Shown piece after piece: positions 8,424 to 17,309 of a stretch of DNA of 64,000 bases. The stretch is from Streptomyces albogriseolus (GTDB lineage Bacteria; Actinomycetota; Actinomycetes; Streptomycetales; Streptomycetaceae). The stretch lies in NCBI GenBank assembly GCA_014650475.1, contig BMVA01000016.1, positions 62,001-126,000 of the forward strand, read 5' to 3'. A program made the position numbers and the translations under genes. Position 1 is the first letter of the stretch. Every line of letters begins with the position of its first letter. The notes below the pieces were generated by a model. The model ran no database searches. It was not told the origin of the DNA and worked only from the letters and a program-made list of their open reading frames with translations.

Positions 8424-9065
8424 ATGGACACCACACAGCGGACCGAGCAGCAGCGGTCCGCCGACCGACGCCGGCGCGAGCTGCTGGAGGCCGCCGACCG
8501 AGTGGTGCTGCGCGACGGGCCCGGGGCCTCGATGAACGCCATCGCCGCGGAGGCCGGCATCACCAAGCCCATCCTCTACCGGCACTTCGGCGACAAGGGA
8601 GGACTCTACGCCGCCCTCGCCAAGCGCCACACCGACGCCCTGCTGGACTCGCTGCGGGCCGCACTGGACGCCCCCGCGGAGCGGCGGGAGCGGGTCGAGG
8701 CCACGCTGGACACCTACCTGACGGCGATCGAGGCACGGCCCCAGGTCTACCGCTTCCTGATGCACCCGGCGGAGGGCTCGCCGGGCGACCAGGGCTTCGA
8801 CGTGGGCAAGCACTCGGCGCCGCTGCTGCGCCGGATGGGCGAGGAGCTGGCCCAGGTGATCGAGGACCGCCTCGACCTCGGCCCCGGCAGCCATCAGCTG
8901 GCCCGGGTGTGGGGCCACGGCATCGTCGGCATGATGCACGCCGCCGGCGACTGGTGGCTGGGCGAACGCCCCTGTTCCCGCGCCGAGTTGGTGCGCAGCC
9001 TGGCCGACCTGCTGTGGGGCCGGCTGGCCGCGGCCGGCGACAGGGTGGGCGGCCCGGGCTTCTGA
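8424..9065 (+). CDS. TetR-family transcriptional regulator of fatty acid oxidation gene
   Basis: 213 residues. The N-terminal TetR helix-turn-helix (about 16-62) includes MNAIAAEAGITKPILYRHFGDKGGLYAALA. The C-terminal ligand domain (about 80-205) contains PQVYRFLMHP and WGHGIVGMMHAAGDWWL. Because it is divergent from an acyl-CoA dehydrogenase and palindromes lie between them, a role as acyl-CoA-responsive repressor is likely; this is inference from context. The gene ends in a hairpin shared with the convergent def gene. Confidence 0.88.
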   Translation: MDTTQRTEQQRSADRRRRELLEAADRVVLRDGPGASMNAIAAEAGITKPILYRHFGDKGGLYAALAKRHTDALLDSLRAALDAPAERRERVEATLDTYLTAIEARPQVYRFLMHPAEGSPGDQGFDVGKHSAPLLRRMGEELAQVIEDRLDLGPGSHQLARVWGHGIVGMMHAAGDWWLGERPCSRAELVRSLADLLWGRLAAAGDRVGGPGF

Positions 9066-9083
9066 CCCGGGCCGGACTCCGGC
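9051..9083. terminator. Bidirectional hairpins between TetR gene and def
   Basis: GGCCCGGG (9051-9058) pairs with CCCGGGCC (9066-9073) around a 7-nt loop containing the TetR stop codon. A second hairpin GCCGGA-c-TCCGGC (9071-9083) abuts the def stop at 9084. Confidence 0.6.
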
Positions 9084-9629
9084 TCAGCCGGGCCGGTGCC
9101 AGGAGGCGCGCGCGACCTGGCGCATCAGCTTGCGGTGACGGCGGCCGGCGAGGCGGTCGGCGTAGACCGTGCCGTCCAGGTGGTCGCTCTCGTGCTGGAG
9201 ACAGCGGGCGAAGAAGCCCGTGCCGTGCACGGTGACCGGCTCCCCGGTCACCGTGACGCCCTCGACCACCGCGTGGTCGTAGCGCTCCGTCCCCGCCTCC
9301 AGGCCGGGCAGGGACAGACAGCCCTCGGGGCCGCGCACCACCACCCCGTCCGTCACCACCGGCCGCGGGTTCACCACGTGCCCCAGGTGCCGGACCTCCT
9401 CGTCGTCGGGACAGTCGAAGACGAACACCCGCAGCGGCACGCCGATCTGGTTCGCGGCCAGACCCACGCCCTGCGCCGCGTACATCGTCGCGAACAAGTC
9501 CTCCACCAGATCCGCCAGTTCCGGACCGAAGTCGGTGACCTCCCCGCACGGCGTGTGCAGAACGGGGTCGCCGAGCAGGGTGAGGGGCCGTACGCGTCCG
9601 TGGACGCCGGGCAGGGAGCCGTGTCGCAT
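9084..9629 (-). CDS. def: Peptide deformylase
   Basis: 181 residues with all three signature motifs: GVGLAANQ (54-61), EGCLS (102-106) and HESDH (146-150). Cys104, His146 and His150 are the metal ligands and the Glu of HESDH is the catalytic base. It removes the formyl group from nascent polypeptides at the ribosome. A -10-like TACCCT (9642-9637) lies 7 nt from the ATG, so the transcript may be leaderless; an imperfect GCAAGG/CCTTGC dyad overlaps it. Streptomyces genomes usually carry more than one deformylase. Divergent from murT. Confidence 0.95.
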   Translation of the reverse strand: MRHGSLPGVHGRVRPLTLLGDPVLHTPCGEVTDFGPELADLVEDLFATMYAAQGVGLAANQIGVPLRVFVFDCPDDEEVRHLGHVVNPRPVVTDGVVVRGPEGCLSLPGLEAGTERYDHAVVEGVTVTGEPVTVHGTGFFARCLQHESDHLDGTVYADRLAGRRHRKLMRQVARASWHRPG

Positions 9630-9776
9630 GGCCGCAAGGGTACGGTCCTTGCATCACCGCCCCGTCTCCCGACGGAGCCGCGGTACTGGAGGGCGAATGG
9701 ATCTCGATAGGCTGAGCCCACACCACGTGGCCGTCAGGCACAGACGCGGCGCGTACGCAAGGAGGATCGAGAACTG

Positions 9777-11015
9777 ATGGCAGGCAACTCGGACCCGCTC
9801 ACGCCGCGGGCCAAGCTGGCCGTGACCGCGGGCAAGGCGGTCGCGGCGGCATCCCGCGCCGCAGGGCGCGGCAGCGGTTCGGTGATCGGCGGCCGGGTGG
9901 CCCTGAAACTCGACCCCGAGCTTCTCCACCGGCTCGCCACGCACCTGGACGTGACCCTCGTCTCGGCGACCAACGGCAAGACCACCACCACCCGGCTCAT
10001 CGCCGAGGCGCTCAAGGCGGCCGGCCCGGTCGTCTCCAACGCCCTCGGCGCCAACATGCCGGCCGGCATCACCTCGGCCCTGGCGGCCGGCGCCGACGCC
10101 CGTTACGGCGTCATCGAGGTCGACGAGAAGTACCTGGTCGGCGTCGCGCAGGCGACCGAGCCGAAGTGCATCGCGCTGCTCAACCTCTCCCGCGACCAGC
10201 TCGACCGCGCCGCGGAGACCCGCATGCTCGCGGAGGCCTGGCGCGAGGGCCTGGCCGGCTCCAAGGCCGTGATCGTGGCCAACGCCGACGACCCGCTGGT
10301 GGTGTGGGCCGCGTCGTCCTCCCCCAACGTGATCTGGGTGGCCGCCGGCCAGATGTGGAAGGACGACGCCTGGTCCTGCCCGTCCTGCGGCGGTGTGATG
10401 CAGCGCCCCGGCGACGACTGGTTCTGCGGCGAGTGCGGCTTCCGCCGCCCCACCCCGAGCTGGGCGCTCTCCGGCGACCACGTGCTCGACCCGCACGGCT
10501 CCGCCTGGCCGATCCACCTCCAGCTCCCGGGCCGCGCCAACAAGGCCAACGCCGCGTCCTCCGCGGCCGTCGCCGCCGTCTTCGGGGTGCCGCCGCAGGT
10601 GGCCCTGGAGCGCATGTACCAGGTGCAGGCCGTGGCCGGCCGCTACGACGTCGTCCAGTTCCAGGGCCGTGACCTGCGGCTGCTGCTCGCGAAGAACCCC
10701 GCGGGCTGGCTGGAGACGTTCTCGCTGATCGACCCGCCGCCGACCCCGGTGATCCTGTCGGTGAACGCGCGCTCCGCCGACGGCACCGACACCTCCTGGC
10801 TGTGGGACGTCGACTACACCCGGCTCACCGGCCACCCGATCTGCGTCATCGGCGACCGCAAGCTGGACCTGGCGGTGCGCCTCGAGGTCGCCAACCAGCA
10901 GTTCCAGGTGTGCGAGAACCTCGACCAGGCGGTCCAGATGTCGCCGCCGGGCCGGATCGAGGTCATCGCCAACTACACCGCGTTCCAGGACCTGCGCCGC
11001 CGCGTCGGCAACTGA
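9777..11015 (+). CDS. murT: Lipid II isoglutaminyl synthase, Mur-ligase-like subunit MurT
   Basis: 412 residues. An ATP-binding Mur ligase core with SATNGKTTTT (63-72), an inserted Cys4 zinc ribbon (Cys201, 204, 217 and 220 in CPSCGG and CGEC), and a C-terminal DUF1727 domain. With GatD it amidates the alpha-carboxyl of D-Glu in lipid II, on the inner face of the membrane, which is needed for peptidoglycan cross-linking. RBS AAGGAGG precedes ATG 9777. gatD follows after 24 nt and forms the operon partner. Confidence 0.95.
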   Translation: MAGNSDPLTPRAKLAVTAGKAVAAASRAAGRGSGSVIGGRVALKLDPELLHRLATHLDVTLVSATNGKTTTTRLIAEALKAAGPVVSNALGANMPAGITSALAAGADARYGVIEVDEKYLVGVAQATEPKCIALLNLSRDQLDRAAETRMLAEAWREGLAGSKAVIVANADDPLVVWAASSSPNVIWVAAGQMWKDDAWSCPSCGGVMQRPGDDWFCGECGFRRPTPSWALSGDHVLDPHGSAWPIHLQLPGRANKANAASSAAVAAVFGVPPQVALERMYQVQAVAGRYDVVQFQGRDLRLLLAKNPAGWLETFSLIDPPPTPVILSVNARSADGTDTSWLWDVDYTRLTGHPICVIGDRKLDLAVRLEVANQQFQVCENLDQAVQMSPPGRIEVIANYTAFQDLRRRVGN

Positions 11016-11039
11016 CCACGACACCTCAGGGGACTTGAA

Positions 11040-11768
11040 GTGAGCGACAACCAGCTGCGGGTCGTCTGGATCTACCCGGACCTGCTCAGCACCTACGGCG
11101 ACCAGGGCAACGTCCTCGTCGTCGAGCGCCGGGCGCGGCAGCGCGGCCTGGACGTGGCGCGACTCGACGTGCGCAGCGACCAGCCGATCCCGACCTCCGG
11201 CGACATCTACCTGATCGGCGGCGGCGAGGACCGCCCGCAGCGGCTGGCCGCCGAGCGGCTGCGCCGCGACGGCGGGCTGCACCGGGCCGTGGGGAACGGC
11301 GCGATCGTCTTCTCGGTCTGCGCCGGCTACCAGATCCTCGGCCACGAGTTCATCAACGACCTCGGCCAGCGCGAGCCCGGCCTCGGCCTGCTCGACGTGG
11401 TGTCGGTGCGCGGCGAGGGCGCCCGCTGCGTGGGCGACGTCCTCGCGGACATCAACCCGCAGCTGGGCCTGCCCCCGCTCACCGGGTTCGAGAACCACCA
11501 GGGCATCACCCACCTGGGCCCCACGGCACGCCCGTTCGCCCAGGTGCGCTTCGGCAACGGCAACGGCACCGGGGACGGCACCGAGGGCGCCTACAACGAC
11601 ACCGTCTTCGGCACCTACATGCACGGGCCGGTGCTGGCCCGCAACCCGCAGATCGCGGACCTGCTGCTGAAGCTGGCGCTGGACGTCAACGCCCTGCCGC
11701 CGACCGACGACCGCTGGTACGAGGCCCTGCGCGACGAACGCATCGCGGCCGCCCAGCAGCCCGCGTGA
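11040..11768 (+). CDS. gatD: Lipid II isoglutaminyl synthase, glutaminase subunit GatD
   Basis: 242 residues, class I glutamine amidotransferase of the CobB/CobQ-like type. The nucleophile Cys94 lies in FSVCAGYQ and the catalytic His195 in YMHGP, both at the positions known from Staphylococcus aureus GatD. It releases ammonia from glutamine for MurT. The GTG at 11040 is 24 nt past murT. A strong nested hairpin follows the stop. Confidence 0.95.
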   Translation: MSDNQLRVVWIYPDLLSTYGDQGNVLVVERRARQRGLDVARLDVRSDQPIPTSGDIYLIGGGEDRPQRLAAERLRRDGGLHRAVGNGAIVFSVCAGYQILGHEFINDLGQREPGLGLLDVVSVRGEGARCVGDVLADINPQLGLPPLTGFENHQGITHLGPTARPFAQVRFGNGNGTGDGTEGAYNDTVFGTYMHGPVLARNPQIADLLLKLALDVNALPPTDDRWYEALRDERIAAAQQPA

Positions 11769-11788
11769 GGCCTGGGACAGCACCGGGA

Positions 11789-11833
11789 AGGAGGCGTCGG
11801 AAGCGGCCTGAACAGGCCCGTCTGACGCCTCCT
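11789..11833 (+). terminator. Nested hairpin terminator after gatD
   Basis: AGGAGGCGTC (11789-11798) pairs with 11824-11833, enclosing an inner hairpin GGCCTG-aa-CAGGCC (11805-11818). It lies 20 nt beyond the gatD stop and separates the murT-gatD unit from pfkA. Confidence 0.75.
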
Positions 11834-11967
11834 CCGCACAGGTGAGCGGCATCGTCCAGCAGGCGGACGCGGGATGCGGCACAGCCCCCGGGAACGGCTA
11901 GGGTGGCCGTGATCGAGCCGGACAGCGCGGTCCGGTCCCGGCCACTTCGAGAAGGTTGTTTCGGGCT

Positions 11968-12993
11968 ATGCGCATTGGTGTCCTCACGTCCGGCGGCGAC
12001 TGCCCCGGCCTGAACGCCGTCATCCGGTCCGTCGTGCACCGCGCCGTCGTCGACCACGGCGACGAGGTCATCGGCTTCCGCGACGGGTGGAAGGGCCTCC
12101 TGGAGTGCGACTACCTCAAGCTCGACCTCGACGCGGTGAGCGGCATCCTCGCCCGCGGCGGCACCATCCTCGGCTCCTCCCGGGTGCGTCCCGAGCATCT
12201 GCGGGACGGTGTGGAGCGGGCCCGGGGCCATGTCGCGGAACTCGGTCTCGACGCGATCATCCCCATCGGCGGTGAGGGCACCCTCAAGGCGGCCCGGCTC
12301 CTGTCCGACAACGGGCTGCCGATAGTCGGCGTGCCGAAGACCATCGACAACGACATCGCCGTCACCGACGTCACCTTCGGGTTCGACACGGCCGTCGGCG
12401 TGGCCACCGAGGCGCTGGACCGGCTGAAGACCACCGCCGAGTCGCACCAGCGCGTGCTGATCGTGGAGGTCATGGGCCGCCACACCGGCTGGATCGCGCT
12501 GCACTCCGGCATGGCGGCCGGCGCGCACGCCATCGTGGTGCCCGAGCGGCCCTTCGACATCGACGAGCTGACCGCGAAGGTCGGCGAGCGGTTCTCGGCC
12601 GGGAAGCGGTTCGCCATCGTCGTCGCGGCGGAGGGCGCCAAGCCGAAGGCCGGGACCATGGATTTCGACGAGGGCGGCAAGGACGTCTACGGACACGAGC
12701 GGTTCGCCGGGATCGCCCGGCAGCTCTCCCTGGAGCTGGAGGAGCGGCTCGGCAAGGAGGCCCGGCCGGTGATCCTCGGCCATGTGCAGCGCGGCGGCAC
12801 GCCCACCGCGTACGACCGGGTGCTGGCCACCCGGTTCGGCTGGCACGCGGTGGAGGCCGTGCACCGCGGGGACTTCGGGCAGATGACGGCGCTGCGCGGC
12901 ACCGACATCGTGATGGTGCCGCTGGCGGAGGCCGTCGAGACGCTGAAGACGGTGCCCGAGGAGCGGTACGCCGAGGCGGAGTGCGTGCTCTGA
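11968..12993 (+). CDS. pfkA: 6-phosphofructokinase
   Basis: 341 residues, the standard length for actinobacterial PfkA. GGEGT at 101-105 puts Gly at position 104, expected for ATP use, while PKTIDND (123-129) puts Lys at 124, which is otherwise seen in PPi-dependent enzymes. This mixed G104/K124 type is known for Streptomyces ATP-PFKs. Further motifs: MGRHTG, RGGTPTAYDR. It phosphorylates fructose 6-phosphate in glycolysis. ATG 11968 was preferred over an in-frame TTG at 11956 that would sit directly on the GAAGG site. A -10-like TAGGGT lies at 11898-11903. Confidence 0.94.
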   Translation: MRIGVLTSGGDCPGLNAVIRSVVHRAVVDHGDEVIGFRDGWKGLLECDYLKLDLDAVSGILARGGTILGSSRVRPEHLRDGVERARGHVAELGLDAIIPIGGEGTLKAARLLSDNGLPIVGVPKTIDNDIAVTDVTFGFDTAVGVATEALDRLKTTAESHQRVLIVEVMGRHTGWIALHSGMAAGAHAIVVPERPFDIDELTAKVGERFSAGKRFAIVVAAEGAKPKAGTMDFDEGGKDVYGHERFAGIARQLSLELEERLGKEARPVILGHVQRGGTPTAYDRVLATRFGWHAVEAVHRGDFGQMTALRGTDIVMVPLAEAVETLKTVPEERYAEAECVL

Positions 12994-13048
12994 CCACCCC
13001 GTCGCGGCCCGGCGCGTGGCACGGGCGCGCGTGAGACCGGCTTCACAG

Positions 13049-13085
13049 ACCGCCCCCGGTGACGGACGTCGCCGGGGGCGGTTCT
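13049..13085 (+). terminator. Hairpin terminator after pfkA
   Basis: A 15-bp stem with one G-U pair, ACCGCCCCCGGTGAC (13049-13063) against 13068-13082, has a GGAC tetraloop and is followed by TTCT. Confidence 0.8.
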
Positions 13086-13136
13086 AGTCTGGTGCGGACC
13101 GATTGCGTACAACCTGGACGAAAATGGAGCCGGCGG

Positions 13137-14090
13137 ATGGATCACAGCGGGCACGGCATGACCATGGATCTGCCGCCGTTCACGCTGGGCCGGGGGCTCG
13201 CCTGGTCGGCGGACCCCTTCTTCCTCGTCGCCTGCCTGCTGGCACTCGCGCTCTACGGCTGGGGCGTGGTCCGGCTGGTCCGGCGCGGTGACAGGTGGCC
13301 GGTGGGGCGGACCATCGCGTTCGTCACCGGTGTGCTGAGCATCGGGCTCGTGATGTGCACCGCGCTGAACGACTACGGCATGGTGATGTTCAGCGCGCAC
13401 ATGGTGCAGCACATGGTCATCAGCATGGTGTCGCCGATCCTGCTCCTGCTCGGCGCCCCGGTCACCCTGGCGCTGCGGGCGCTGCCCCCGGCGGCCGTGC
13501 GCGGCACCAAGGGGCCGCGCGAGCTGCTGCTGATGCTGCTGCACAGCCGGTACATGCGGGTCGTGACGCACCCGCTGTTCACCATCCCGATGTTCATCGC
13601 GAGCCTGTACGCGCTGTACTTCACCCCGCTGTTCGACTTCCTGATGGGGTCGGCGGTCGGGCACGCGGCGATGATGGTGCACTTCCTCGCCGTCGGCCTG
13701 GTGTTCTTCTGGCCGATCATGGGCGTGGATCCGGGTCCGCACCGGCCGGGGCATCTGATGCGGATGCTGGAGCTGTTCGCGGGCATGCCGTTCCACGCGT
13801 TCTTCGGCATCGCGCTGATGATGGCCTCCACCCCCATGGTCACCACCTTCCAGGACCCGCCCGCGTCGCTGGGCATCGACGCGCTGTCCGACCAGAACGC
13901 GGCCGGCGGCATCGCCTGGGCGTTCAGCGAGGTCCCGTCGGTGCTGGTGCTGATCGCGCTGCTGTTCCAGTGGTACGCCTCGGACCAGCGGCAGGCCCGC
14001 CGCAAGGACCGCGCCGCCGACCGGGACGGCGACAAGGAGCTGGAGGCGTACAACGCCTACCTGGCCTCCCTGAACGCGCGCGGCAGCTAG
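13137..14090 (+). CDS. ctaG: Cytochrome c oxidase assembly protein, CtaG (caa3) family
   Basis: 317 residues with about seven membrane segments, starting near residue 25 (FFLVACLLALALYGWGVV). Family hallmarks are HMVQHMVISMVSPILLLLGAPVTLALRA, HPLFTIPMFIASLYALYFTPLFDFLM and MVHFLAVGLVFFWPIMGVDP; the repeated His/Met residues suit copper handling. It is thought to help assemble the copper centre of aa3/caa3 oxidase. ATG 13137 has GGAG 8 nt upstream. No oxidase subunit genes are adjacent. Confidence 0.88.
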   Translation: MDHSGHGMTMDLPPFTLGRGLAWSADPFFLVACLLALALYGWGVVRLVRRGDRWPVGRTIAFVTGVLSIGLVMCTALNDYGMVMFSAHMVQHMVISMVSPILLLLGAPVTLALRALPPAAVRGTKGPRELLLMLLHSRYMRVVTHPLFTIPMFIASLYALYFTPLFDFLMGSAVGHAAMMVHFLAVGLVFFWPIMGVDPGPHRPGHLMRMLELFAGMPFHAFFGIALMMASTPMVTTFQDPPASLGIDALSDQNAAGGIAWAFSEVPSVLVLIALLFQWYASDQRQARRKDRAADRDGDKELEAYNAYLASLNARGS

Positions 14091-14178
14091 GGCGCGGCCC
14101 CGGGTTCCGTCCCGCACCGCCCTGCTTCCCGGAAACCGGGGCACCATGGAGGCAACGGACCTGGAGGAGGGTGTCGCG

Positions 14179-14355
14179 ATGCCCGGTACCACGAACGGTT
14201 CCACCTCGACGAAGACCATGGGCGTGCTCACCGTCGGCGGCCTGGTCGCCGTGACCGCGTACACGGTGGCGCTCGGCAGCAACGGCTGGCTGTGGTTCAT
14301 CTGGGTCGTCCTGGGCCTGCTCACCCTGGGGATGGTCGCCACCCGCAGCAGCTGA
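14179..14355 (+). CDS. Small two-helix membrane protein
   Basis: 58 residues starting at ATG 14179, 8 nt after GGAGGAGG (14163-14170). A hydrophilic opening MPGTTNGSTSTKTMG is followed by two hydrophobic helices, VLTVGGLVAVTAYTVALG and WLWFIWVVLGLLTLGMVA, and a short basic end. It follows ctaG in the same direction. No family recognised; an earlier in-frame ATG at 14146 lacks a ribosome site. Confidence 0.7.
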   Translation: MPGTTNGSTSTKTMGVLTVGGLVAVTAYTVALGSNGWLWFIWVVLGLLTLGMVATRSS

Positions 14356-14363
14356 CCGGCGGT

Positions 14364-14397
14364 ACGGGGCGGCTCACCGCGGGGTGAGCCGCCCCGT
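14364..14397. terminator. Bidirectional terminator overlapping the histidine kinase stop
   Basis: A perfect 15-bp stem, ACGGGGCGGCTCACC (14364-14378) against 14383-14397, with a 4-nt loop. On the minus strand it contains the last eight codons and the stop of the histidine kinase, so the hairpin is partly coding. Confidence 0.85.
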
Positions 14398-15579
14398 GAG
14401 ATGGACGCCCGGCTGGTACTTCGGCAGCCGGACGGTGATCTTCATGCCGGCGCCCGCGGCCGTCTCGATGACCAGCCCGTGGTCGTCGCCGTAGACCTGG
14501 CGGAGCCGGTCGTCGACGTTGGACAGGCCGATGCCGCCGGTGGGGCTGACCTCGCGGGCGAGGATGCGGCGCAGCAGACCGGGGTCCATGCCCGCCCCGT
14601 CGTCCTCGATGACCACGAGGGCCTCCGCGCCCGCGTCCTGCGCGGTGATCTGGATGTGGCACTTGTCGGCCTTGCCCTCCAGACCGTGCTTGACGGCGTT
14701 CTCCACCAGCGGCTGGAGGCACAGGAAGGGCAGCGCGACCGGCAGCACCTCGGGGGCGATCTGCAGGGTGACGGAGAGCCGGTCGCCGAAGCGCGCCCGC
14801 ACCAGCGCCAGGTAGTGGTCGATGGCGTGCAGCTCGTCGGCGAGGGTGGTGAAGTCGCCGTGCCGGCGGAACGAGTAGCGGGTGAAGTCGGCGAACTCCA
14901 GCAGCAGCTCGCGGGCGCGCTCGGGGTCGGTGCGCACGAAGGACGCGATCACCGCGAGCGAGTTGAAGATGAAGTGCGGGGAGATCTGGGCGCGCAGGGC
15001 GCGGAGCTCCGCCTCGATCAGCCGGGTGCGGGACTGGTCCAGGTCGGCCAGCTCCAGCTGGACGGAGACCCAGCGGGCGACCTCCCCGGCGGCCCTGACC
15101 AGCACCGCCGACTCGCGGGGCGCGCAGGCGACGAGCGCGCCGTGCACCCGGTCGTCGACGGTGAGCGGGGCGACCACCGCCCAGCGGACGGCGCAGTCGG
15201 GGGTGTCGCAGGTCAGCGGGAACGCCTCGCCGCGGCCGGTGTCCAGGGGGCCGGTGAGGCGCTCCATGATCTCGGTGCGGTGGTGGGCGCCGACGCCGTC
15301 CCAGACCAGGACCTGCTCCCGGTCGGTGAGGCACAGCGCGTCCGTGCCGAGCAGGGAGCGCAGTTTGCGCGCCGACTTGCGGGCGGTCTCCTCGGTGAGG
15401 CCGGCCCGCAGCGGGGGCGTGGCCAGGGACGCGGTGTGCAGGGTCTCGAAGGTGGCGTGCTCGACGGGGGTGCCGAGTCCGGCGAGGCTGGCGGGCCGTG
15501 CCGTGCGCCGCCCCAGCCAGAAGCCGGCGGCGAGCAGGGGCAGCACCGCGACGAGCAGACCGGCGAGGAAACCGCTCAT
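14374..15579 (-). CDS. LytS/YehU-type sensor histidine kinase
   Basis: 401 residues. One N-terminal membrane helix (4-22), a GAF-like sensor region (about 60-175), then a His_kinase domain with QISPHFIFNSLAVIASF, phospho-acceptor His202, and an HATPase_c domain with LVENAVKHGLEG, DDGAGMDP and GGIGLSNVDDRL. It should phosphorylate the LytTR regulator three genes upstream. The ATG overlaps the symporter stop by 4 nt (ATGA), so the two are translationally coupled. With no periplasmic domain, it may read the transporter or an intracellular ligand. Confidence 0.92.
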   Translation of the reverse strand: MSGFLAGLLVAVLPLLAAGFWLGRRTARPASLAGLGTPVEHATFETLHTASLATPPLRAGLTEETARKSARKLRSLLGTDALCLTDREQVLVWDGVGAHHRTEIMERLTGPLDTGRGEAFPLTCDTPDCAVRWAVVAPLTVDDRVHGALVACAPRESAVLVRAAGEVARWVSVQLELADLDQSRTRLIEAELRALRAQISPHFIFNSLAVIASFVRTDPERARELLLEFADFTRYSFRRHGDFTTLADELHAIDHYLALVRARFGDRLSVTLQIAPEVLPVALPFLCLQPLVENAVKHGLEGKADKCHIQITAQDAGAEALVVIEDDGAGMDPGLLRRILAREVSPTGGIGLSNVDDRLRQVYGDDHGLVIETAAGAGMKITVRLPKYQPGVHLTGRLTPR

Positions 15580-17288
15580 GCGGACACCTCCGTACGCAGC
15601 TCTTCCGGCAGGTGGAAGCGGGCCAGGACCGCGGCTGTGCCGGGCGGCACCCGGCCGGGCGTGGCGAGCGAGACCAGCACCATGGTGAGGAAGCCGAGCG
15701 GCACCGACCAAAGGGCGGGCCAGGCGAGCAGTGCGTGCCAGGGTCCGGCGCCCGGGTAGCCGGCCATGGTGGCGGCCACGGCGAGGAACGCCGAGCCGCC
15801 GCCGACGAGCATCCCGGCGGCCGCGCCCGGCGGGGTGAGCCGCCGCCACCAGATGCCGAGGACCAGCAGCGGGCAGAACGACGAGGCGGACACCGCGAAG
15901 GCGAGCCCCACGGCGTCGGCCACGGGCAGCCCGCCGACCAGGAGGCTCGCGGCCATCGGGACGGCCATGGCGAGCACGGTGCCGAGCCGGAAGTGGCGCA
16001 CGCCGCGGGAGGGCAGCACGTCCTGGGTGAGCACCCCGGCGACGGCCATGGTGAGCCCGGAGGCGGTGGACAGGAACGCGGCGAACGCTCCCCCGGCGAC
16101 CAGCGCGCCCAGCAGGTCGCCGCCGGTGCCGCCGATCATCCGTCCGGGCAGCAGCAGGACGGCGGCGTCCGCGTCCCCGGTGAGGGTGAGGTCGGGGGCG
16201 TAGAGCCGGCCGAGGGCGCCGTAGACGGGGGGCAGCAGGTAGAAGGCGCCGACCAGGCCGAGGACGGCGACGGTGGTGCGGCGGGCGGCGACGCCGTGCG
16301 GGCTGGTGTAGAAGCGCACCACGACGTGCGGCAGGCCCATGGTGCCGAAGAAGGTGGCGAGGATCAGCCCGTACGTGGCGTACAGCGGGCGTTCGGCGCG
16401 GCTCTCGGCGCGGGAGGGCGACAGGGCGTCGTCGGCGCCGTGCCCGGTGGCGGGCACCTCGGAGCCCTCGGCGAAGGTGAGGCGGGTGCCGCCGTCGACG
16501 CGGTGCGTGCCCGCGGGCAGGCTGACCTCGGTCCCGGCGTGCTCCCGGCCGTCGACGGCGCCGTCCACGGTGACGGTGAGCGGGGCGGTGAGGCGCAGGT
16601 CGACGGTGTCGTCGACGCGCACCACGCGCTGTTCGCGGAACTCGGCGGGCTCGTCGAAGGCGTGGCTGGGCGCGCCGTCGCTCTGCCAGGCGAGCACCAG
16701 GAAGAGCGCGGGCACCAGCAGGGCGGTCAGCTTCAGCCAGTACTGGAACGCCTGGACGAAGGTGATGCTGCGCATGCCGCCGGCGGCCACGATCACCGTG
16801 ACGACGACGGCGACGATCACCGCGCCGAGCCAGTCGGGCGCGCCGGTGAGCACGGTGAGGGTGAGTCCGGCGCCCTGGAGCTGGGGCAGCAGGTAGAGCC
16901 AGCCGACGCCCACAACGAGGGTGCCGGCGAGCCGCCGGACCGTGTGCGAGGCGAGCCGGGCCTCGGCGAAGTCGGGCAGCGTGTAGGCGCCGGAGCGGCG
17001 CAGCGGCGCGGCGACGAACAGCAGCAGGACCAGGTAGCCGGCGGTGTAGCCGACCGGGTACCAGAGCATGTCCGGGCCCTGGATCAGGACGAGTCCGGCG
17101 ATGCCGAGGAAGGAGGCGGCGGAGAGGTACTCGCCGCTGATGGCGGCCGCGTTGAGGCGGGGGCCGACCGTGCGGGAGGCGACGTAGAAGTCGGAGGTGG
17201 TGCGGGACACGCGCAGGCCGAAGGCGCCGACGAGGACGGTCGCGACGGCGACGAGCGCGACGGCGGTGACGGCGTAGGCGGTGTTCAC
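15576..17288 (-). CDS. Sodium:solute symporter (acetate/carboxylate permease-like)
   Basis: 570 residues, about 13 membrane helices. SSS family features include VASRTVGPRLNAAAISGEYLSAASFLGIAGL and GGMRSITFVQAFQYWLK, as in ActP/MctC monocarboxylate carriers. Between the helices ending near residue 205 and the helix LYATYGLILATFFGTMGLPHVVVRFYTS there is a hydrophilic stretch of roughly 95 residues that looks beta-rich (VDLRLTAPLTVTVDGAVDG). The gene sits inside a LytTR two-component operon and overlaps its kinase, so it is probably both the regulated transporter and possibly the sensor input. The substrate is inferred only. Confidence 0.85.
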   Translation of the reverse strand: MNTAYAVTAVALVAVATVLVGAFGLRVSRTTSDFYVASRTVGPRLNAAAISGEYLSAASFLGIAGLVLIQGPDMLWYPVGYTAGYLVLLLFVAAPLRRSGAYTLPDFAEARLASHTVRRLAGTLVVGVGWLYLLPQLQGAGLTLTVLTGAPDWLGAVIVAVVVTVIVAAGGMRSITFVQAFQYWLKLTALLVPALFLVLAWQSDGAPSHAFDEPAEFREQRVVRVDDTVDLRLTAPLTVTVDGAVDGREHAGTEVSLPAGTHRVDGGTRLTFAEGSEVPATGHGADDALSPSRAESRAERPLYATYGLILATFFGTMGLPHVVVRFYTSPHGVAARRTTVAVLGLVGAFYLLPPVYGALGRLYAPDLTLTGDADAAVLLLPGRMIGGTGGDLLGALVAGGAFAAFLSTASGLTMAVAGVLTQDVLPSRGVRHFRLGTVLAMAVPMAASLLVGGLPVADAVGLAFAVSASSFCPLLVLGIWWRRLTPPGAAAGMLVGGGSAFLAVAATMAGYPGAGPWHALLAWPALWSVPLGFLTMVLVSLATPGRVPPGTAAVLARFHLPEELRTEVSA

Positions 17289-17309
17289 GGCGGTGCGGTT
17301 CCCGGGGTC

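Noticed and set aside
11956-11967. TTG start for pfkA
   Set aside because: It sits immediately on the GAAGG site, and the family starts at MRIGVLTSGGDC from ATG 11968.
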